NCBI GenBank assembly: GCA_026414165.1
Contig: JAOAJN010000004.1
Span: 1-64,000 of the forward strand
DNA from: Candidatus Methanomethylicaceae archaeon
Lineage (GTDB): Archaea; Thermoproteota; Methanomethylicia; Methanomethylicales; Methanomethylicaceae
Length of the DNA: 64,000 bases
Direction: 5' to 3'
A program made the position numbers and the translations under genes. Shown here one piece after another: positions 14,692 to 23,870 of this stretch. Below the pieces are notes generated by a model. The model did no database searches. It had not been told where the DNA came from and worked only from the letters and a program-made list of their open reading frames with translations. Positions within the stretch are counted from its first letter, which is position 1; each line of letters begins with the position of its first letter.

Positions 14692-17421
14692 TCACTTTAA
14701 TTTACTCATGATAAATTTTCTTAGCTCATCTGCGAAAAACACCGAGCTAGAAACTAGGAACACCTTTGCCCAATCCCAAAAAGAGAGGGCAATTGTGCCT
14801 AAGGCAATTTGTAGTGGATGCAAAAAGGTTGCTAGAATCTGTAATGAAACAGATGTTATAATGCCTATAAGCAAATACTTGTTTGTGATAAAACCTAGCT
14901 TAAATATGGATGTTGTTCTTGACCTGCAGTTTATTGCGTTGAAGACTTGAAACATCGCAATAGTGGTGAACCCCAATGTCTGTGCTTTTTGTAGGTCTCC
15001 GTCAATCCAAGCACTATTAAAAATCCATAAGGTTCCAACAGCCATAAATAGGCTTACATAAGCTATGTTTACTGCAATATCTCGGTTGATTATTTTTTCA
15101 TCAGGTTTTCTCGGTGGCTGTTCCATAACATCTTTTTCCTTAGGCTCCATTGCCAGAAATTTGTCAAGCAAACCATCAGTTACCAAGTTAACCCATAATA
15201 TCTGAACCGGAGTAAAAATTAATGGAAAACCAGGTAAAAATAGCAAAGCTCCAATGATTGTGATTATCTCGCCCAAATTTGTAGAAACTAAGTATTTTAC
15301 AACCTTACGGATGTTTTCAAAAACCACTCGCCCCTCTTCAATTGCGTTTACAATACTTGAAAAATTGTCGTCCACTAAAACCATGTCGGCGGTCTCTTTT
15401 GTAACATCCGTGCCAGTAATGCCCATGGCAATTCCTATTTCTGCCGCCTTCAAAGCTGGAGCATCATTCACACCGTCGCCTGTCATGGCTACTATGTGGC
15501 CTTTACGCCTAAGAGACTCGACTATTCTGTGCTTGTGAAGTGGGGATACGCGGGCAAAAACCGAAGTTCTTTCTATTATTGTGTCCAACTCCTCGTCACT
15601 CATGTTGTCCATTTCTGCCCCAGTTAAAATTCCAAAACCCGTCTCTAGAATTCCGATCTCTTTTGCTATCGCTTCGGCAGTTAACTTATGGTCTCCCGTA
15701 GCCATTATAACTTTTATCCCTGCTTTTTTACAAAGTCCAACCGAATTCTTCGCCTCAGGCCTCGGAGGATCAATCATTCCAAAAAGTCCGATAAAAACTA
15801 GCTTGACTTCTTTATGCTTAATTCCTTCTTTAAAAGTTTCTAAAGCGTCTTTCTCTATTGTTTGGTATGCTACTGCAAGAACCCTTAATGCTTCCTTAGC
15901 CATTTCAATATTGACCTTTAGTATTTCCTCCTTTTTTTCGTTGGATAGTTTATTTATTTGACCGTCCTCTAAAAAACTTGAACAGAAATCCAGAACCGTT
16001 TCCGGAGCCCCTTTCATACAAACTAACAAATTATCTTCAGCGGTTTTATGAAATGTAACCATATACCTTCTTTCCGGGTCAAATGGAATTTCATCAACAC
16101 GAGGATGCCTTTCATCTAAATCTTCTTTTTGAAAACCAGCTTTTGCCGCCGCAACAACTATAGCGCCTTCAGTCGGATCTCCATGAATCTCCCATCTGCT
16201 TTCACCATCAAGCTTGTACTCCCTAAGCCTAGCATTATTACAAAGAGTGCCTACCTGAAGCGCCAAAGTAAGTGCATACTTATCTTTTGCTTCTATCGCT
16301 ATTCCGTCCATTTCAAATTTACCTTCGGGATTAAAACCAACTCCAGTAACATTGACTGATTTACCATCAACGAAAATTTTTTTGACCGTCATTTGGTTCG
16401 TTGTGAGCGTGCCCGTTTTGTCAGTACATATTACGGTGGCTGAGCCTAGAGTGTCTACTGCTTGCAAGTTTCTAATTATGGCATTTCTTTTGACCATTCG
16501 ACGCACTCCAATCGCTAAGGTAATAGTAATGACTACTGGAAGCCCTTCAGGGATGGCGGAAACCGCCATGGCTAAAACGAAAAGAAACCCCTCAAAAAAT
16601 TCAAATCCTCTAAGAAAGCTAATAGAAAATACAACAGCGCTTGCCAAAACAGCAAGCAGTCCTAGTTTTTTACTCAGGTCTGAGGTTCTCTTTTGAATTG
16701 GAGTCTCAGCCTTCTCTGTTTCTTTGATTATTGATGCTATCTTTCCTATTTCTGTTTTCATTCCTGTTGCTACAACAACCGCTTTTCCTCGACCCTGCGT
16801 CACTATCGTTCCTGAAAAAGCCATATTTCGTCTATCAGCGATGGGTAAGTCCTTATCTAAGGGCTCAGTGACTTTCCTAACAGGAGCGGACTCACCAGTT
16901 AGCATAGATTCGTTTATTTCAAGATTTATTGATTCGAAAATACGTGCGTCGGCTGGAACTTTGTCTCCTGCATCTAAAAAAATTATGTCCCCTGGAACAA
17001 CCTCTCTTGCCTTAACCCGCCTTTCAATACAAACTCCCTTTTCTGGACAATTTCGAAAGACTTTAGCCTCAGGCGCTGCCAGAGACTTTAAAGCCTGAAG
17101 TGCTGCCTCAGCCTTATATTCCTGAATAAAACCAATTGACGTATTAATAGCTATTACAACAGCGATAACTATAGCATCAATTATTTTTTCTACGAGAGAA
17201 GAAATTAATGCTGCCGCAAGAAGCACTCCAACTAGGGGATTTTTAAGCTGATTAACCAGCAAAGTCAGCTTTGTTATTCTCTTTTCTTCTTCTAACTCGT
17301 TTGGTCCATATTGGCTTAGTCTTTTCCTTGCTTCCGCTTCTGTTAATCCCCTTGCATTAGTTTCCAGTTTCTCAAATACCTCTTCAATAGAAATGGCATG
17401 CCAAATGCTTTCTTGTGACAC
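14692..17421 (-). CDS. P-type Ca2+-transporting ATPase (P2-type)
   Basis: A 909-aa cation pump. Domains in order: N-terminal cation ATPase domain; M1-M2; actuator with LTGES (175-178); M3-M4 with PEGLP (291-295); phosphorylation motif ICTDKTGTLT (D334); KGAPE in the nucleotide-binding domain; TGD near MATGDHKLTAEAI; the hinge MTGDGVNDAPALK; and C-terminal M5-M10 with NLVTDGLLD. PEGLP and the general plan fit SERCA/PMCA-like pumps. Its base composition is visibly more AT-rich than its neighbours, and it is flanked by AT-rich spacers of 274 and 882 bp, suggesting horizontal acquisition. Confidence 0.93.
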   Translation of the reverse strand: MSQESIWHAISIEEVFEKLETNARGLTEAEARKRLSQYGPNELEEEKRITKLTLLVNQLKNPLVGVLLAAALISSLVEKIIDAIVIAVVIAINTSIGFIQEYKAEAALQALKSLAAPEAKVFRNCPEKGVCIERRVKAREVVPGDIIFLDAGDKVPADARIFESINLEINESMLTGESAPVRKVTEPLDKDLPIADRRNMAFSGTIVTQGRGKAVVVATGMKTEIGKIASIIKETEKAETPIQKRTSDLSKKLGLLAVLASAVVFSISFLRGFEFFEGFLFVLAMAVSAIPEGLPVVITITLAIGVRRMVKRNAIIRNLQAVDTLGSATVICTDKTGTLTTNQMTVKKIFVDGKSVNVTGVGFNPEGKFEMDGIAIEAKDKYALTLALQVGTLCNNARLREYKLDGESRWEIHGDPTEGAIVVAAAKAGFQKEDLDERHPRVDEIPFDPERRYMVTFHKTAEDNLLVCMKGAPETVLDFCSSFLEDGQINKLSNEKKEEILKVNIEMAKEALRVLAVAYQTIEKDALETFKEGIKHKEVKLVFIGLFGMIDPPRPEAKNSVGLCKKAGIKVIMATGDHKLTAEAIAKEIGILETGFGILTGAEMDNMSDEELDTIIERTSVFARVSPLHKHRIVESLRRKGHIVAMTGDGVNDAPALKAAEIGIAMGITGTDVTKETADMVLVDDNFSSIVNAIEEGRVVFENIRKVVKYLVSTNLGEIITIIGALLFLPGFPLIFTPVQILWVNLVTDGLLDKFLAMEPKEKDVMEQPPRKPDEKIINRDIAVNIAYVSLFMAVGTLWIFNSAWIDGDLQKAQTLGFTTIAMFQVFNAINCRSRTTSIFKLGFITNKYLLIGIITSVSLQILATFLHPLQIALGTIALSFWDWAKVFLVSSSVFFADELRKFIMSKLK

Positions 17422-18303
17422 TTCGACCCTCTCAATATTAATTAAAATTTATGTAATAACTGCCTTTTAAAACTAAAGCAACTGTCTCGACTTAAGCTCT
17501 CTATGATGTCTCTAATATTTTATATTGCTTTACCTTCCGAAATTTTCGATTAAATGAAGCATCTCATTAACCAGAATGGTTTTATTTTAGATTCTTTGTT
17601 TATTAAACTAATAAAAATATAATAAATAAAATTTTAGTAAGATTTAAATCTTTATTCTTTAAAAATTAGAAAAACTTAATCATAAGACAAAATTCCGCCT
17701 AATTCCACTCAATGTGTTACTTATTGCCTGAACTCGCTTTAAACTATTTATTCTAATAATGCCCCTATGCAAATTTTTTATTAGATTGGATTAGACTTGC
17801 TTAATTTATTTCCTCTTGACAATAGGCTAATTCTACGGACTGTAATTTAAAGCTGCAAAAGTAACTTTTACAAGTGACCAGAATTGCCAAGATGATTAGC
17901 ATTTCTTTTCATATGTGCCTGTTTTTCTTTATTTAATATTCAACACATTTTCATAGAGTATAATGACTTGCTCTAGTTGAATGTTTTTTAAGAATCGAAC
18001 AGAATCAATCTACAGATAAAACTGTAAGCAAAACACTAACACTATGGCTCTTTATATTATGACCAAAACTTCGTAAAGTTGATTCCGACGCATAAAAAAG
18101 ATGTCGCGGAGCAGTTTAATAAATGAATCCGATAGAGATTTAAACACTTCCCTAAAAATAGCCCATGGGGTATCGGACTTTGAGAATAATTGCGCCCGTC
18201 CCCTTCATATTTATGGAGTTCGCCCACACAACATCAACCTCAGGGGATTTTTTGGGTCTCTTTAGGAGATATATTCGCAATTCAAAATTCAGGAGGTTTG
18301 GTT
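17422..18303. other. 882-bp AT-rich intergenic region
   Basis: I see no convincing coding frame, tRNA or repeat here. Several TATA-like blocks occur (for example GAGATTTAAACA near 18130). The last part (18190-18303) is open in the gatD frame, but the ribosome binding site at 18291 places the gatD start at its end. Confidence 0.55.
18291..18296 (+). promoter_or_regulatory. strong ribosome binding site of gatD
   Basis: AGGAGG lies 7 nt before TTG 18304. It decides the start against an in-frame extension of up to 38 residues that lacks family similarity. Confidence 0.7.
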
Positions 18304-19620
18304 TTGGTATCAACATACGGTTATAAGGGTCGAGCCTTGGATCTCATCACAAAGTACGGGATTAAGATTGGGGATCGAATACTCGTAAGGAATGAAGAGT
18401 CTTCCTTTGTCGGGATACTGATGCCTAGATCAGAGCTCGATGATGACGAACACATCGTATTAAAGCTTGATGACGGATACAATCTTGGAATATCGGTCGA
18501 CTCCCTACGAATAGAGAAGATCCCTCAGGAGGACGTCTACCCTCCACCTCCTAAGTTGCCCTCTTCAAAACCGGGGCTTCCTAGGGTTTCAATTATAAGC
18601 ACTGGTGGAACTATCGCCAGCAGGGTTGACTACAGGACTGGCGCCGTGAGCCCAGCCCTCTCCGCTGAGGACTTGTACCAGTCAGTTCCCGAACTAGGCG
18701 ACTTGGCAGAAATCAAGACTGAGATCCTCTTCAGCCTGCTGAGCGAGAACCTAATCCCGGAAAACTGGACGGCTATGGCAAAGAGCATTACTAGGCACAT
18801 CAAAGACGGAGCTCAGGGAGTGGTCGTGACACATGGCACCGACACCATGGGCTACACCGCGGCCGCCCTCTCCTTCGCCCTGAGAAACCTCCCGGTTCCT
18901 GTGATACTTGTAGGGTCCCAGAGGTCCTCCGACAGACCTTCCTCCGATGCATACCTCAACCTTAAGGGAGCGGTGCTCGCCGCTGCAAAGGCGCCTTTTG
19001 CGGAGGTGGGCGTCCTTATGCACTCTACCTCGTCGGACGGTGAGTTGGTCATACATAGAGGGACCAGGGTCAGAAAGATGCACACGAGCCGGCGGGATGC
19101 ATTTGTTTCAATTAACTCCCCGCCGCTCGCCAAGGTCTCAGATGGAAAGATCGAGACATTCGGGAATTATAAGGAGAGGGGCGGAAACCTTGAGCTCAAG
19201 GCTGACTTCGATGAGGACGTCGTCTTGATAAAGTCCTTCCCTGGCATCCCCAATGACATCTTCGATCCAATTATCCATAGGGGTTTCCACGGCATTGTCC
19301 TCGAGGGCACCGGGCTAGGTCATGTTCCTGAGAGGATCTTTCCTGCGATAAAGAGGGCGATACAGAGCGGAATAGCTGTTGTGATGACCTCCCAGTGCCT
19401 TTACGGGCGGGTCAACATGAACGTATATAGCACTGGCAGGGAGTTGCTTTCCATGGGAGTTATACCTGGCGGCGATATGTTGCCGGAGACCGCTCTGGTT
19501 AAGCTTATGTGGGTTCTGGCGCAGACTAGGGACCCAGATGAGGTCCGCCGCCTTTTCCTGACCAATGTGGCAGGCGAGCTGTCCAAGAGGAGCGAGTACG
19601 CGGAGGTGTGGCATCCATGA
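18304..19620 (+). CDS. gatD: Glu-tRNA(Gln) amidotransferase subunit D
   Basis: A 438-aa asparaginase-like subunit that releases ammonia from an amide donor for conversion of Glu-tRNA(Gln) to Gln-tRNA(Gln). GatDE is found only in archaea. The N-terminal beta-barrel domain (YKGRALDLITKYGIKIGDRILVR) is followed by an L-asparaginase fold with the two threonine motifs ISTGGTIASR and VVTHGTDTMGYTA. The TTG start is chosen from the AGGAGG at 18291. The last 4 nt overlap gatE (ATGA). Confidence 0.95.
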   Translation: MVSTYGYKGRALDLITKYGIKIGDRILVRNEESSFVGILMPRSELDDDEHIVLKLDDGYNLGISVDSLRIEKIPQEDVYPPPPKLPSSKPGLPRVSIISTGGTIASRVDYRTGAVSPALSAEDLYQSVPELGDLAEIKTEILFSLLSENLIPENWTAMAKSITRHIKDGAQGVVVTHGTDTMGYTAAALSFALRNLPVPVILVGSQRSSDRPSSDAYLNLKGAVLAAAKAPFAEVGVLMHSTSSDGELVIHRGTRVRKMHTSRRDAFVSINSPPLAKVSDGKIETFGNYKERGGNLELKADFDEDVVLIKSFPGIPNDIFDPIIHRGFHGIVLEGTGLGHVPERIFPAIKRAIQSGIAVVMTSQCLYGRVNMNVYSTGRELLSMGVIPGGDMLPETALVKLMWVLAQTRDPDEVRRLFLTNVAGELSKRSEYAEVWHP

Positions 19621-21509
19621 ACAGCAACACCGGAGTGAGGGTGGGCATAGAGATCCACCAGCAGCTCGATACCTCCGATAAGCTCTTCTGTGGCTGCCCC
19701 ACACTCCTGAGGGACGAGGAGCCACACTTCACGGTTGTTAGGCGCCTGAAGCCCACCACCAGCGAGCTAGGCGAGGTTGACAGGGCAGCCCTCTTCGAGT
19801 CCGAGAAGGGGAAGGTCTTTCACTACCAAGGATACAAAGACTCCACATGCTTGGTAGAGTTAGATGAGGAGCCCCCACACGAGCTCAATAGAGAGGCTGT
19901 GTCGGTAGCACTCACTGTGGCACTGCTCCTGAACATGAAGCCAGTCGACGAGATTCATGTAATGAGGAAGATCGTTATTGACGGCTCAAATACCACAGGC
20001 TTTCAGAGGACCGCCAAGATCGCCCTCGACGGCTGGTTGGATGACGACGGTCAGAGGATCTCCATACAGTCCCTCTGCCTTGAGGAGGACGCCGCTAGGA
20101 AGATCTCAGAGACCTCAGACCGCGTGGTATACAGGCTTGACAGGCTCGGCATTCCGCTCGTGGAGATCTCTACAGGTCCAGACATACGCAGTGGTGAGCA
20201 GGCCCGTCGGGTTGCCCTGAGGATCGGCAGGATCTTGAAGGCTACGGGGAGGATAAAGAGGGGTCTGGGCACCATAAGGCAAGACCTCAACGTATCCATC
20301 GAGGGCGGCGCTAGGGTTGAGATAAAAGGAGTCCAAGAACTGGGCTTGATCCCCACAGTCGTGGACTATGAGGTCATGCGCCAGAAGCGCCTCTTGGAGA
20401 TAAGGGATGAGCTAAAAAAGAGAGGTACGCTCCAACCAAGGCCAGAGATCTCAGATATAACAGAAATATTTGCCTCCACTGAGAGCAAGGTAATAAAGAG
20501 AGCGATCCAGTCTGGTGGCAAAGTTTTAGCAGTCTTGCTCAGTGACTTTGGTGGGATTTTGAAGGAAGAGATCCAGCCAGGGAGGAGGTTCGGCACAGAA
20601 CTATCCGACCACGCCAAGGTATACGGCGGCGTGGGCGGTATCTTCCACACAGATGAACTCCCAGCCTTCGGAATAACTGATTTTGAGGTGAGATCCGTTA
20701 GGGAAAGACTTGGCGCCGCCGATAATGACTGCATCGTTATGGTCGCTGGCGAGGAGCAATCATGCAAGAGCGCCCTCGTCGCAGTGGTCAGGAGGGCAGA
20801 GATGGCGCTCAAGGGCGTCCCTCCTGAGGTGAGGGCTGCCAACCCTGATGGCACTACACACTTCATGAGACCAATGCCAGGCTCCGCTAGGATGTACCCC
20901 GAGACGGACGTCCCGTCCATCGTGGTCACAAAGGCGACCCTTGAGAAAATCAGGTCAAACCTGCCAGAGCTCTTGGAGAAGAAGATTGAGCGCTACACCC
21001 GAGAGTTCAGTCTCAGCCAAGACCTGGCGTCTCTCATAGTCGACTCCCCATACTCTGCTACATTCGAGGATCTCGTCATAAACCATGGGCTTACCCCTTC
21101 ATTCGTTGCAGCAACCTTCGAGTACACATTCAAGATGCTAAGGCGCGAGGGTGTCGATGTTGACCTACTTGACAGGAATGCTATCCGAGAGGTTCTCATC
21201 AGGGTCCATCGTGGCGAGTTCGCCAAGGAGGCGGTGCCCGAAATCTTCCGTTGGCTAGCACTCAATAAGGGCAAGAGTGTGAGCGATGCTGTTTCGGCAC
21301 TATCGCTATCCGCGGTCGGCATCGAATCGGTCAGGAGGTCCGTAAGCGAGATCGTAGAGAAGAACATAGAGATTGTCAAGAGGGAGGGAGAGCGTGCGGT
21401 GAGCCGCCTCATGGGAGACCTCATGAAGCTCTACAGGGGAAAGGTCGACGGCAAGGTCATACATGACCTTCTTTTAGAAGAGGTCAGAAAAGCCTTGCAG
21501 GATAGATGA
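19617..21509 (+). CDS. gatE: Glu-tRNA(Gln) amidotransferase subunit E
   Basis: A 630-aa tRNA-binding and kinase subunit of the archaeal amidotransferase. The N-terminal GatB-like cradle begins GVRVGIEIHQQLDT and contains the GQRISIQSLCLEEDAAR region. An inserted AspRS-like domain lies in the middle, followed by a helical and YqeY-like tail. The ATG at 19617 overlaps the gatD stop and has GAGGTG 8 nt upstream. The two subunits are thus translationally coupled. Confidence 0.95.
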   Translation: MNSNTGVRVGIEIHQQLDTSDKLFCGCPTLLRDEEPHFTVVRRLKPTTSELGEVDRAALFESEKGKVFHYQGYKDSTCLVELDEEPPHELNREAVSVALTVALLLNMKPVDEIHVMRKIVIDGSNTTGFQRTAKIALDGWLDDDGQRISIQSLCLEEDAARKISETSDRVVYRLDRLGIPLVEISTGPDIRSGEQARRVALRIGRILKATGRIKRGLGTIRQDLNVSIEGGARVEIKGVQELGLIPTVVDYEVMRQKRLLEIRDELKKRGTLQPRPEISDITEIFASTESKVIKRAIQSGGKVLAVLLSDFGGILKEEIQPGRRFGTELSDHAKVYGGVGGIFHTDELPAFGITDFEVRSVRERLGAADNDCIVMVAGEEQSCKSALVAVVRRAEMALKGVPPEVRAANPDGTTHFMRPMPGSARMYPETDVPSIVVTKATLEKIRSNLPELLEKKIERYTREFSLSQDLASLIVDSPYSATFEDLVINHGLTPSFVAATFEYTFKMLRREGVDVDLLDRNAIREVLIRVHRGEFAKEAVPEIFRWLALNKGKSVSDAVSALSLSAVGIESVRRSVSEIVEKNIEIVKREGERAVSRLMGDLMKLYRGKVDGKVIHDLLLEEVRKALQDR

Positions 21510-21687
21510 ACTTCCTTTACGCCCACACAGAACAAACTGCCCCCTTCTCTTTTTCCTCTGCGCCCCCCTAAATCGCTGCCGAGCCTCAAACAGTTTGGAA
21601 TACCAGTTCGACTTCCTGCCCATACACATCAAAGAGGATAACTTTTTTTACACCACATTGCAAAATAATTTCTGTCTGGTGTTATTA
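21510..21687. other. spacer gatE-glmS
   Basis: This 178-bp spacer holds pyrimidine-rich tracts. It is partly open in the glmS frame but without family similarity. No ribozyme-like fold was recognised. Confidence 0.4.
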
Positions 21688-23484
21688 TTGTGCGGGATCT
21701 TCGGCTGCCTTTGTGAGGGCGCTCCAAAAGTACTGCTCGAGGGTCTTAAAAGGCTCGAGTATAGAGGCTATGACTCCGTAGGCATAGCACTTATAAATGG
21801 TGACGAGCTTTTTGTCGAAAAAAATAAAGGAAAGATCGACGAATTTATATTAGGTCTAGATGAGGCTAGACTGAAAGGGGAGATTGGGGTAGGCCATACA
21901 AGGTGGGCAACTCATGGAGCTCCTTCTAAAGAGAACGCCCACCCTCATCTAGACTGTTCTAAGAGAATCGCAGTCGTCCACAACGGAGTTCTTGAGAACT
22001 TCCTCCAGATCAAGGAAGAGCTCTTGAAGAAAGGGCACATCTTCTCATCAAGGACTGACAGCGAAGTAATCCCGCACCTCGTTGAGGAGTATTTGAATGA
22101 AGGGCTCACCCTGAAGGAAGCCTTAGTCAAATCGATGGAGAGGGTGAAGGGCTCTGCGGCGATCGCCATGATTAGCACCGTGGAGCCTGAAAGGATATAC
22201 TGCTACAGGAGAGAGAGCCCCCTAATTGTGGGCATAAGCGAGAGGGGAGTCTTCTGCGCGTCTGACATCCCTGCAATTATGCCTTACACCCGCAGGGTTA
22301 TGGTGGTTCCTGACGACAGGCTGGTTGTATTGGAGAGGGGCTCAATCCAAATTGAGGACCTAAGGGGCGTCATGTACAAGACAGAGTTCACCGAGGTTAC
22401 TTGGGATCTCGAACTTGCCGAGAAGGGCGGATATCCCCACTTCATGATCAAGGAGATCTTCGAGCAGCCTAGAGCAATAAGGGACACGCTAAAGATACCG
22501 ACTATATTCCTGGACAAAGCTGCGAGGCTCTTGACCGGGCGCATTTACCTTACTGGCTCTGGCACATCCTACCATGCTTGCCTCTCCACATCTTACACTG
22601 CTTCAGATCTCGTCGGAATAGAGATGCGGCCCATGATATCCTCGGAGTTTGCCGACGCCCTACTCTCGCTGGAGAGCTCAACGGTTATTGCAGTCTCCCA
22701 GTCCGGCGAGACTGCCGACACATTAAATGCCGTGAAGCACGCAAAGTCCAAAGGTGCAAAGATATTGGGCATCACCAACACGCTGGGATCCTCGATAACG
22801 ACCCTCTCGGACGCCTACATATGCACGCAGAGCGGACCCGAGATCGGAGTCGCAGCCACAAAGACTTTCCTGACGCAGCTCGTGGCCCTCGACCTCCTCT
22901 TGCTGCGCTTAGGTTTAATCTCAGGAAGACTAAGCGAATCTGCGCACCGCTCAATAACCCATGAACTTGAGGCTCTTCCTGGCATGGTTGAGCAGATACT
23001 CAGACGCGCAGACAAGATAAGAGATCTTGCCCTCAAATACTCCAAAAAGGAGAACGCCTTCTTCCTAGGGAGGGGCGCCAACGTTGCGACAGCACTGGAG
23101 GGGGCACTCAAACTAAAGGAGATAAGCTACATCCACGCCGAGGGCTATCCCGCCGGGGAGTCTAAGCATGGACCCATATCCTTAATTGAACCAAACTTCC
23201 TTTGTGTCTTCATAGCACCCCGCGACAGGACTAGGGAGAGGATTATAGGCAATATAATGGAAATGAAGGCGAGGGGCGCCGAGGTATTCTCGGTTATAAC
23301 TGAAGGTGATGATGAACTCAAAGAGATATCCGACGAGTACTTCGAGGTACCCCGGGCAAACGAGATCCTCTACCCCATAATATGCACAGTGCCTCTCCAA
23401 CTTCTTGCTTACTATGCTGCTACCTTTAGGGGCTTCGACCCAGACAGACCTAGAAACTTGGCAAAATCCGTAACAGTCCTATGA
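21688..23484 (+). CDS. glmS: glutamine-fructose-6-phosphate aminotransferase (isomerizing)
   Basis: A 598-aa enzyme making glucosamine-6-phosphate. The start is fixed by chemistry: the N-terminal nucleophile cysteine must follow the initiator, and TTG 21688 is directly followed by CGIFGC. An upstream in-frame extension is therefore wrong. The glutaminase domain spans ~1-220 (RLEYRGYDSVG, HTRWATHG). Two SIS domains follow (TGSGTSYHACL, SQSGETADT, LGRGANVATALEGALKLKE). The C-terminal tail ends DRPRNLAKSVTV, typical of the family. A hypothetical gene follows 12 bp later. Confidence 0.96.
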   Translation: MCGIFGCLCEGAPKVLLEGLKRLEYRGYDSVGIALINGDELFVEKNKGKIDEFILGLDEARLKGEIGVGHTRWATHGAPSKENAHPHLDCSKRIAVVHNGVLENFLQIKEELLKKGHIFSSRTDSEVIPHLVEEYLNEGLTLKEALVKSMERVKGSAAIAMISTVEPERIYCYRRESPLIVGISERGVFCASDIPAIMPYTRRVMVVPDDRLVVLERGSIQIEDLRGVMYKTEFTEVTWDLELAEKGGYPHFMIKEIFEQPRAIRDTLKIPTIFLDKAARLLTGRIYLTGSGTSYHACLSTSYTASDLVGIEMRPMISSEFADALLSLESSTVIAVSQSGETADTLNAVKHAKSKGAKILGITNTLGSSITTLSDAYICTQSGPEIGVAATKTFLTQLVALDLLLLRLGLISGRLSESAHRSITHELEALPGMVEQILRRADKIRDLALKYSKKENAFFLGRGANVATALEGALKLKEISYIHAEGYPAGESKHGPISLIEPNFLCVFIAPRDRTRERIIGNIMEMKARGAEVFSVITEGDDELKEISDEYFEVPRANEILYPIICTVPLQLLAYYAATFRGFDPDRPRNLAKSVTVL

Positions 23485-23496
23485 GGCTATAATTCC

Positions 23497-23865
23497 ATGA
23501 TTGATCAAGGAGAAAAAATCGAATCTTCCATAAGACATGCTCTTAAACTTCTGGAGGAACTCTCCAGTCTCTCGGAGGACCAATGGGACGTCACCGCATA
23601 CAAGAAAGCACTCCTCTGCAGGATGGAGATCCAGTACTCCATGGCGGTCATGAAACTTAATACTAAGACCGACGACCCACCAAGAGCCGTCGGTAGGTCC
23701 AAGATCGATGTAAGCACGGCGATTAGGCTACTCAAATCCTTAACCCAAGCCCCACCATCAGAGAAAATACTGGAGGACCTGCAACAGGTCGATCTCTTCA
23801 TGGGCAGAACAATTTTGGCTATGCGGCGGAGGCTTAAAGCGAACCTTAGCCGTAAACATATGTAA
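23497..23865 (+). CDS. hypothetical helical protein
   Basis: A 122-aa protein, unrecognised. The sequence is predicted helical throughout, with a basic C-terminus (MRRRLKANLSRKHM). It is 12 bp after glmS and probably co-transcribed. It converges on purA with 5 bp between stops. No motif, membrane segment or metal site is visible. Confidence 0.6.
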   Translation: MIDQGEKIESSIRHALKLLEELSSLSEDQWDVTAYKKALLCRMEIQYSMAVMKLNTKTDDPPRAVGRSKIDVSTAIRLLKSLTQAPPSEKILEDLQQVDLFMGRTILAMRRRLKANLSRKHM

Positions 23866-23870
23866 ATCCG

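Noticed and set aside
18190-18303. N-terminal extension of GatD
   Set aside because: It has no family similarity, and AGGAGG at 18291 places the start at TTG 18304.
21595-21687. N-terminal extension of GlmS
   Set aside because: GlmS needs Cys as the residue after the initiator. TTG 21688 followed by TGC satisfies this.
21510-21690. glmS ribozyme or riboswitch upstream of glmS
   Set aside because: No recognisable fold is present, and the element is known from Gram-positive bacteria, not archaea.
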